Assembly (NCBI GenBank): GCA_019187185.1
Contig: JABAQU010000011.1
Coordinates: forward strand, 1-64,000
Direction of reading: 5' to 3'
Length of the DNA stretch: 64,000 nucleotides
Source: Steroidobacteraceae bacterium
GTDB taxonomy: Bacteria; Pseudomonadota; Gammaproteobacteria; Steroidobacterales; Steroidobacteraceae
In this document: in pieces, positions 55,488-64,000 of the stretch
Layout of the letters: every line of letters begins with the position of its first letter
How positions within the stretch are numbered: position 1 is the stretch's first letter
Made by a program: the position numbers and the translations under genes
The notes under the pieces: generated by a model
Database searches by the model: none
Told to the model about the DNA's origin: nothing
What the model saw: only the letters and a program-made list of their open reading frames with translations

Positions 55488-56576
55488 GTGTCCCCAAGCC
55501 GCGCCCGCATCGTCGTCGGTCTTTCGGGCGGCGTCGATTCCGCCGTCGCTGCACTGCGCCTCGTCGAGCGGGGCGACGACGTGCACGGCCTTTTCATGGC
55601 GAACTGGGACGACGACGACGGCTACTGCACGGCTGCCCAGGACTTCCAGGATGCGCGCACGGTAGCCGATACGCTCGGCATCCCGCTGCACCGGGTCGAT
55701 TTCTCGCAGCAGTACCGCGAACGCGTGTTCGCACATTTCCTCGACGAGTACGCGGCCGGCCGCACGCCCAATCCGGATGTGCTGTGCAACCGCGAGATCA
55801 AGTTCGGCGTCTGCCTCGACCATGCACGGCGCCTCGGCGCGGCACGCTTCGCGACAGGTCACTACGCGCGCGTGGTGCAGGGCGAGCGGGGACCCGAACT
55901 GCGCAAGGGCGCCGATCCCGCGCGTGACCAGTCGTACTTCCTGCACGCGCTCGACCCGGCGGTGCTCGGCGCCATCGAGTTCCCGATCGGCGAGATGATG
56001 AAGGATGACGTGCGCGCGCACGCGCGACGCGCGGGCCTGGCTGTCCACGACAAGCCGGACAGTACCGGCATCTGCTTCATCGGCGAGCGGCCGTTTCGCG
56101 AGTTCCTCGCGCGCTTCATCCCGGGCGCGCCCGGTCCCATCGAGACACCGCAGGGCGAGCGACTCGGCACGCATCGGGGCCTCGCGTACTACACACTCGG
56201 ACAGCGCGGCGGACTGGATATCGGCGGGCAGGCCGGTCACCCCGAGGGCGCCTGGTACGTCGCGCACAAGGATACGGCGCGCAATGCCCTCGTCGTCGTG
56301 CAGGGTCACGACCATCCGCTGCTGCTCGCGCGCACAGTCATCACCGGCCGGGTCCACTGGCTCGGCGCGCCGCCCGAGACCGCGATTGCAGCCACCGCCA
56401 AAGTACGCTACCGCCAGCCGGACCAGACCGTGCGGATCACGCCACTCGCCACGGGCGGTGCGCGGCTCGAATTTGACCTGGATCAGCGCGCGGTCACACC
56501 CGGCCAATACGCTGTCTTCTACCACGGCACGCGCTGCCTCGGCGGCGCAGTCATCGAGGCGACGATCCACACATGA
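55488..56576 (+). CDS. mnmA: tRNA-specific 2-thiouridylase MnmA
   Basis: A 362-residue enzyme that thiolates U34 of tRNA-Lys, -Glu and -Gln. The PP-loop is [13 protein letters not shown]. The catalytic cysteines are in [12 protein letters not shown] and [13 protein letters not shown]. The C-terminal beta-barrel includes [10 protein letters not shown]. The start is the GTG at 55488. It overlaps cysM by four bases. Confidence 0.96.
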   Translation: MSPSRARIVVGLSGGVDSAVAALRLVERGDDVHGLFMANWDDDDGYCTAAQDFQDARTVADTLGIPLHRVDFSQQYRERVFAHFLDEYAAGRTPNPDVLCNREIKFGVCLDHARRLGAARFATGHYARVVQGERGPELRKGADPARDQSYFLHALDPAVLGAIEFPIGEMMKDDVRAHARRAGLAVHDKPDSTGICFIGERPFREFLARFIPGAPGPIETPQGERLGTHRGLAYYTLGQRGGLDIGGQAGHPEGAWYVAHKDTARNALVVVQGHDHPLLLARTVITGRVHWLGAPPETAIAATAKVRYRQPDQTVRITPLATGGARLEFDLDQRAVTPGQYAVFYHGTRCLGGAVIEATIHT

Positions 56577-57604
56577 TGCACTCGCGCAACCTGCCGCCCG
56601 GACTCTCGGCACTGAAGTCCTTGACGGGACGCACGCCGCTCATCGCGGTCGACTGCGAGTTTCGCGGCAGACGGCACACAATCTACGCCAAGCACGAGGC
56701 CCTCAACTTCACGGGCAGCATCAAGGACCGTATGGCATTGCGGATCCTCGAGCGCGCCTATGCGGACGGCGAGATCGGACCCGGCGACGAGATCGCCGAG
56801 GCGACGAGCGGCAACACCGGGATTTCGTTTGCCGCAATGGGCCGCGCGCTCGGCCACCGCGTGCGCATCTACATGCCGGACTGGATGAGCCGCGAACGCG
56901 TGCTCGTGATCCAGAGCCTCGGCGCGGCCGTCATTCCCGTCTCCCACGAACAGGGCGGCTTCCTCGGCAGCATCCGCATGGCCGACGAATATGCCGCCGG
57001 TACCGGGCGCGTGTTCCGGCCGCGGCAGTTCGACTGTGACGCGAATGTCGAAGCGCACTACGCGACGACGGGCCCGGAGCTCCTCGCGCAGCTGGAACGG
57101 CCGCCCACGGCATTTGTCGCGGGCGTCGGCACCGGCGGCACGGTGATGGGCGTCGGGCGGTACCTGCGCGAGCGGGTGCCGGGCGTCGCGATCCACCCGC
57201 TCGAACCCGCCAACTCGCCGACGCTGCGCACCGGTTTCAAGACGGGGCGCCACCGCATCCAGGGCATCAGCGACGAATTCGTGCCGGCCATCGTGCGCCT
57301 CGCGGAGCTCGACCGGATCGTCGACGTATGGGACGGCGATGCGATCTGCATGGCGCAGCGGCTCGCGGCCGAGCTCGGCATCGCCGTCGGCATAAGCTCC
57401 GGCGCGAACTTCCTCGGCGCCCTCGAGGTCGCGCACGAACAGGGTGCCGCCGCGGTGGTCAGCACCATTTTCTGCGACGACAACAAGAAGTACCTGTCGA
57501 CCGACCTGTGCAGCGACGAGAAATGCGAGGACCACTACCTGTCGCGCGAGGTCCGGCTGCACGGCTTTCGCGTGATCCCCGCGCCCGGTTCGCCGGGCGC
57601 CTGA
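56573..57604 (+). CDS. Cysteine synthase (CysK/CysM family)
   Basis: A 343-residue PLP enzyme making cysteine from an activated serine and sulfide or thiosulfate. The PLP lysine is in [11 protein letters not shown], the substrate loop is [15 protein letters not shown], and the PLP phosphate loop is [12 protein letters not shown]. It is about 40 residues longer than E. coli CysM, with a Cys-rich C-terminal segment ([20 protein letters not shown]) typical of one subgroup. Overlap with mnmA links cysteine supply to tRNA thiolation. CysK versus CysM identity is not settled. Confidence 0.87.
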   Translation: MMHSRNLPPGLSALKSLTGRTPLIAVDCEFRGRRHTIYAKHEALNFTGSIKDRMALRILERAYADGEIGPGDEIAEATSGNTGISFAAMGRALGHRVRIYMPDWMSRERVLVIQSLGAAVIPVSHEQGGFLGSIRMADEYAAGTGRVFRPRQFDCDANVEAHYATTGPELLAQLERPPTAFVAGVGTGGTVMGVGRYLRERVPGVAIHPLEPANSPTLRTGFKTGRHRIQGISDEFVPAIVRLAELDRIVDVWDGDAICMAQRLAAELGIAVGISSGANFLGALEVAHEQGAAAVVSTIFCDDNKKYLSTDLCSDEKCEDHYLSREVRLHGFRVIPAPGSPGA

Positions 57605-57651
57605 ACGCGCCGCCCGCGCGGCCGCGATTCGCGCTGCCGGCCCGCTCACGC

Positions 57652-57657
57652 TATAAT
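57652..57657 (+). promoter_or_regulatory. -10 hexamer of acnA
   Basis: A consensus TATAAT lies 44 bases before the acnA start. Unlike the leaderless genes in this window it leaves a leader of about 35 bases and a GGAG (57692-57695) six bases before the ATG at 57702. Confidence 0.5.
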
Positions 57658-57701
57658 TATCGGCTCTTTTCGAGCCTCATCGCCTCGTCGCGGAGAACAT
57701 G

Positions 57702-60394
<2,693 letters not shown>

Positions 60395-60395
<1 letters not shown>

Positions 60396-61102
60396 TGGGC
60401 CGCGAGCGGCGTGTGGTCGCGGTCTTCGACCTCGACGGCACGATCACACGCCGCGACACCCTCTTCCCGTACGTGGTGGCCCGCCTCGCGCAGCGCCCCT
60501 GGCGCCTCGCGAAGCTGCTCCTCGTCCTGCCCGCGCTCTGCATCTATGCGCTCGCGGGGCGTGATCGCGGGCGTCTCAAGGCAAAGCTGATAGGCGCGAC
60601 CCTCGGCGGCGAAACGCGTGCCGACATTGCCGCGTGGAACGACCGCTACCTGCCGCGCTTGATCGCGCGCGATCTGCTCCGCGACGCGGTGGCCGCCATC
60701 GCGCGCCACCGGTTGCGGGGTGACACGCTCGTGCTGATGTCGGCGAGCGTCGACCTCTACGTGCCGGCCCTCGGCAAGCGGCTCGGCTTTCAGCGCACCA
60801 TCTGCACCGAAGTGGCCTGGCGCGACGAGCGGCTCACGGGGGCGCTCACGACGCCGAACCGGCGTGGCGAGGAAAAGTCGCGCTGCCTCGCGGCACTGCG
60901 CGCGGAGTTCGGCGATGCAGAGTTCACGGCCTACGGCAACAGCGCGTCCGACCTGCCGCACCTGCGGCTCGCCGATCATGGGGTACTGGTCAATGCCTCA
61001 CGCGCCGCATTCGTGCAGGCGCGGCACGCCGGCATCGAATGTGTACAGTGGCGGGGAACATGGCGCCCGGATGATTCATCCAACATTGACCCGCCCGGGT
61101 GA
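60395..61102 (+). CDS. HAD-superfamily (IB) phosphatase
   Basis: A 235-residue HAD hydrolase. Motif I is VFDLDGTITRRDT (nucleophile Asp), motif II LVLMSASVDLYV, and motif III with the final Asp is AYGNSASDLPHLRLAD. A hydrophobic cap segment (LAKLLLVLPALCIYALAG) suggests membrane contact, as in SerB-like or PgpC-type IB phosphatases. The substrate is unassigned. Its ATG overlaps the acnA stop by one base, so it is co-expressed with aconitase. Confidence 0.88.
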
Positions 61103-61132
61103 TACGCCTGTCACGCAGGGATTGCACGAAGT

Positions 61133-62095
61133 ATGCATCGTAAATACTGGATTAATAGGGTTAATTCTATTCGTCCCTCGGACATCACCCCCGAGGGCGT
61201 GTGGCTCGATCGCCGTCGCTGGCTCGCCGGAGCCGCTGTGCTGCCGCTTGCGGCGGCGGTCGCTCGGCCGGCGGTTGCCGCACCCGCGCCGCCGCCCCTC
61301 GCGGCATCACGCAACGCCCGCCATTCGGTGGACGACACGCCGACCTCGTGGGACGACATCACGTCCTACAACAACTTCTACGAATTCGGCACCGACAAGG
61401 GCGATCCGCGCGCGCATGCGGGCACGCTGCACGTACGCCCATGGAGCGTGGCAGTATCGGGCGAAATCGAAGCACCAGGCACATTCACGCTCGAGGACCT
61501 GCTGAAACCCCATCCGCTCGAGGAGCGCATCTACCGGATGCGCTGCGTCGAACGCTGGTCCATGGTGATTCCGTGGATCGGCTTTCCGCTCGGCGATCTC
61601 GTGAAGCGATTGAAGCCGACTTCGCGTGCGAAGTTCGTCGCATTCAAGACGCTGTACCGGCCGCGGGAGATGCCCGGACAGCGCGCCGGCTGGCTCGCCT
61701 GGCCCTATGTCGAGGGCCTGCGCATCGACGAGGCGATGCACCCGCTCACGCTGCTCGTCGTCGGCCTCTACGGGCGCGAATTGCCGAACCAGAACGGCGC
61801 CCCGCTGCGCCTCGTCGTGCCGTGGAAATACGGCTTCAAGGGCATCAAGTCGATCGTGTCGATCCATTTCACGGAGCGCCAGCCGCCGACGTCGTGGAAT
61901 CTCGCGGCGCCCGACGAGTACGGCTTCTACGCCAACGTGAACCCGGCCGTGGATCATCCACGCTGGAGCCAGGCGAGCGAACGGCGGATCGGCGCGAGCC
62001 TTTTTGCCGCGACGCGGCCGACCCTGCCCTTCAACGGCTACGCCGCCGAAGTGGCGTCCCTCTACGGTGGCATGGACCTGCGGCGCTGGTTCTGA
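61133..62095 (+). CDS. msrP: Protein-methionine-sulfoxide reductase catalytic subunit MsrP
   Basis: A 320-residue periplasmic molybdoenzyme (YedY) that repairs oxidised methionines. A twin-arginine signal, [15 protein letters not shown], precedes a mature chain whose molybdenum-binding cysteine is in [14 protein letters not shown]. Other conserved stretches are [14 protein letters not shown] and [16 protein letters not shown]. It is followed 16 bases later by its haem partner msrQ. Confidence 0.96.
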   Translation: MHRKYWINRVNSIRPSDITPEGVWLDRRRWLAGAAVLPLAAAVARPAVAAPAPPPLAASRNARHSVDDTPTSWDDITSYNNFYEFGTDKGDPRAHAGTLHVRPWSVAVSGEIEAPGTFTLEDLLKPHPLEERIYRMRCVERWSMVIPWIGFPLGDLVKRLKPTSRAKFVAFKTLYRPREMPGQRAGWLAWPYVEGLRIDEAMHPLTLLVVGLYGRELPNQNGAPLRLVVPWKYGFKGIKSIVSIHFTERQPPTSWNLAAPDEYGFYANVNPAVDHPRWSQASERRIGASLFAATRPTLPFNGYAAEVASLYGGMDLRRWF

Positions 62096-62111
62096 CCGGG
62101 CCGCTCGCGTC

Positions 62112-62774
62112 ATGACCGTCGAACAGCGCTATCGCCGGCTCTGGAAGCCGCTCGTGTTCGTCGCGGCGCTCACCCCTGCGCTGCTGCTGCTCGCCGGCGC
62201 ACTCGGAGTCGGTGGCCGGCGGCTCGGCCCCGACCCGGTCGAGGACCTGCTGCTCACCTGCGGCAAGACCACGCTCAATCTCCTGTGGATCACGCTCGCC
62301 GTGACACCCCTCGCGCATCTGCTCCACCGGCCGCAGCTGCTGCGGTTGCGCCGCACGCTCGGACTGTTCGTGTTCTTCTATGCGCTGCTGCACTTCGGCA
62401 TCTATCTCGTGCTCGACCGCAGCCTCGATGTCGCGATGATCACCGGGGACATCGTCAAGCGCCCCTACATCACGATCGGCTTCACTGCGCTCGTGCTGCT
62501 CGTGCCGCTCGCGGCCACGTCGACCAACCGCATGATGCGCAGGCTCGGGCGACGCTGGCAGCGCCTGCACCGTCTCGTCTACGCGATCGCGGTGCTCGCG
62601 GCCTGGCACTACTACTGGCAGGTCAAGCGGGATGTGACCGAGCCGCTGCTTTACGCGGGCCTGCTCGCGCTGCTGCTCGGCTGGCGGGTCTGGCATCGGC
62701 GACGCGCACTGCGGAGCATGGCCGCGCGTGTCACATCGACGTACGGATCTGCCAGAGTTCCGGGTAGAACCTGA
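62112..62774 (+). CDS. msrQ: Haem-binding membrane subunit MsrQ
   Basis: A 220-residue inner-membrane b-type cytochrome that passes quinol electrons to MsrP. It has six hydrophobic helices; candidate haem-ligand histidines are in FFYALLHFGIYLVLD, WQRLHRLVYAIAVLAAWHYY and PLAHLLHRPQLLRLRRTLG. The ATG at 62112 is the first that gives family homology. Its last 44 bases overlap the convergent kynA gene. Confidence 0.94.
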   Translation: MTVEQRYRRLWKPLVFVAALTPALLLLAGALGVGGRRLGPDPVEDLLLTCGKTTLNLLWITLAVTPLAHLLHRPQLLRLRRTLGLFVFFYALLHFGIYLVLDRSLDVAMITGDIVKRPYITIGFTALVLLVPLAATSTNRMMRRLGRRWQRLHRLVYAIAVLAAWHYYWQVKRDVTEPLLYAGLLALLLGWRVWHRRRALRSMAARVTSTYGSARVPGRT

Positions 62775-63603
62775 GCTCGAGCGCCTTCGCGAGGTACGAC
62801 ACGCCGCCGGTGCCGCCCGTCCCCGGCTTGTGGCCGATGATGCGCTCGACCGTCTTCATGTGCTGGAAACGCCAGGTCTGGAACTTGTGGTCGACGTCGA
62901 TCAGCCGCTCGGCCAGTTCGTAGAGATCGGGGTCCTTGTCCGCATTGTGGTACACGCCGAGCCAGGCGCCGGCAACCTGCTTGTTGGCACGGTAGGGCTC
63001 GGCGAAATTGCGCGCGACATAGTCGTCCGGGATCCCGTAACCGCGACGGGACAGCAGCCGCAGCGCCTCGTCGTAGAGCGACGGCGCATCGAGCGCGCGA
63101 CGCAAACGTGCCATGGCCGCCGGGTCGCGTCGATGCGCGGCGAGATAGTCCGCGTTCTTGTTGCCGAGCTGGAACTCGAGCAGCCGGTACTGCAGCGACT
63201 GGAACCCCGACGCGCGCCCGAGCGAGTTGCGGAATGCCGAGTAGTCGGCAGGCGTCATGGTCGCGAGCACGTCCCACACGGCGAGCAGCTGCACCTGGAT
63301 GCGGGCGATGCGCCCGAACATCTTGAACGAGGTGGCGAGATCGTCGCGTCGCACACAGGCGAGCACCCCGTCGAGCTCGTGCAGCATCAGGCGGATCCAG
63401 AGTTCGGAGGTCTGGTGCGCCACGATGAACAGCAGCTCGTCGTGTTCGCGCGAATTCGGGTGCTGCGCGTCGAGCAGCCTGTCGAGCGCGAGGTAACCAC
63501 CGTACGACTGCGACAGCGCGAGATCCCAGTGGACCTGCTCGTTCGACAGGTCGACGCGCTCGCTCGCGGCGAACGGGCAACCCGGGGGTGGGTCAGTCGT
63601 CAT
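62731..63603 (-). CDS. kynA: Tryptophan 2,3-dioxygenase
   Basis: A 290-residue haem enzyme that opens the indole ring of tryptophan to N-formylkynurenine. Family stretches are LSYGGYL-like SQSYGGYLALDRLLDAQHP, HDELLFIVAHQTSELWIRLML, FGRIARIQVQLLAVWDVLATM, SGFQSLQYRLLEFQLGNKN and the C-terminal WRFQHMKTVERIIGHKPGTG. The start at 63603 overlaps the end of the upstream metallopeptidase gene by 11 bases. No other kyn gene is in the window. Confidence 0.95.
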   Translation of the reverse strand: MTTDPPPGCPFAASERVDLSNEQVHWDLALSQSYGGYLALDRLLDAQHPNSREHDELLFIVAHQTSELWIRLMLHELDGVLACVRRDDLATSFKMFGRIARIQVQLLAVWDVLATMTPADYSAFRNSLGRASGFQSLQYRLLEFQLGNKNADYLAAHRRDPAAMARLRRALDAPSLYDEALRLLSRRGYGIPDDYVARNFAEPYRANKQVAGAWLGVYHNADKDPDLYELAERLIDVDHKFQTWRFQHMKTVERIIGHKPGTGGTGGVSYLAKALELRFYPELWQIRTSM

Positions 63604-64000
63604 CGTTCATCATCCAGTCGGGCACGCGCCGCCAGCCGCCGAGGAGCTCACGGTCGAGGTTACGCCAGTCGGGCTCGTGCGTTGCGACGAGGCGCCAGAA
63701 GCGCGCGGAATGATTCATGTGTCGCGTGTGCGCGAGCTCGTGCACCAGCAGATAGCGGACGATCTCCGGCCGCTGGAATGCGAGGCACGCGTTCAGGCTG
63801 ATCGTGCCGCGCGTCGAGCAGCTGCCCCAGCGCGTGCGCTGGCGCCGTATCGACAGGCGGCGGTATTCGCATCCCATCTCGCGCGCCAGGGCCGCGAGCC
63901 AGGGCATGAGCCCGGCCGCGGCGCGTGCACCGACCCAGGCGCGCAGCAGCCGGCGCAGATCCGCGGGGCGTGGCGGCAAGCCGCGCAGCTCGAGGACTTG
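63593..64000 (-). CDS. YgjP-like zinc metallopeptidase, 5' end outside the window
   Basis: At least 135 C-terminal residues of a DUF45/YgjP (M48-like) protein. The zinc site VHELAHTRHMNHSARFW is complete (HELAH plus a downstream His and the family NHSxxFW), preceded by RTRWGSCSTRGTISLN, another family hallmark. The frame is open through base 64000 with no start codon giving a full domain, so about the first 100 residues are missing at the edge. It is coupled to kynA by an 11-base overlap. Confidence 0.85.
   Translation of the reverse strand, partial: QVLELRGLPPRPADLRRLLRAWVGARAAAGLMPWLAALAREMGCEYRRLSIRRQRTRWGSCSTRGTISLNACLAFQRPEIVRYLLVHELAHTRHMNHSARFWRLVATHEPDWRNLDRELLGGWRRVPDWMMNDDD

Overview
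The window is high-GC chromosomal DNA from a gammaproteobacterium. Three things point there. The first 26 bases match the Escherichia coli chromosome-dimer resolution site dif at 24 of 26 positions. The order uvrC, pgsA, tRNA-Gly(GCC), tRNA-Cys(GCA), tRNA-Leu(UAA) is the enterobacterial order. The two large TonB-dependent receptors and the CadC-like TPR regulator suggest a Steroidobacterales, Nevskiales or Xanthomonadales relative, but that is inference. If position 1 is dif, the window is the first 64 kb of one replichore beside the terminus; about 40 of about 57 genes lie on the minus strand, which is co-directional with a fork travelling toward position 1.

Layout. 1-2.7 kb: dif, YceI, pirin and its divergent LysR regulator. 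2.7-11.4 kb: island 1, with a TonB-dependent receptor, a membrane winged-helix/TPR regulator and a 1252-residue delta-60/Calx-beta surface protein; a decayed tdh 3' end lies on its left and intact tdh on its right. 11.5-17.8 kb: tdh, an NhaD/ArsB-like transporter, a rhomboid protease, MATE, an ATP/ADP-translocase-like carrier and a MaoC protein. 17.8-24.4 kb: complete ccmABCDEFGHI. 24.4-28.8 kb: a MacAB-like exporter. 28.8-32.2 kb: three tRNAs, pgsA, uvrC and a family 5 uracil-DNA glycosylase. 32.2-36.7 kb: island 2, with a second TonB-dependent receptor and a duplicated SnoaL-like protein, bounded by a decayed icd piece on the left and a decayed udg piece on the right. 36.7-42.6 kb: icd, aceA, aceB and a ScfR/RamB-type regulator. 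42.6-52.8 kb: class II DAHP synthase, a two-gene lysine-catabolism cassette, and a seven-gene minus-strand run from fumC to yebC. 52.9-64 kb: purB, a hypothetical gene, nudJ, mnmA, cysM, acnA, a HAD phosphatase, msrPQ, kynA and a truncated metallopeptidase.

How the genes work together. acnA, icd, fumC, aceA and aceB supply much of the TCA cycle and glyoxylate bypass, with the regulator of the bypass divergent from aceBA. The Ccm proteins mature c-type cytochromes and msrPQ repairs oxidised periplasmic proteins.

Most notable observations: both TonB-receptor islands are flanked by partial copies of the adjoining chromosomal genes, as single-crossover integration of a circle would leave; the delta-60 protein carries a complete C-terminal sorting signal in its middle; and nine genes have a -10-like hexamer ending 6-7 bases before the start codon, the signature of leaderless transcripts.
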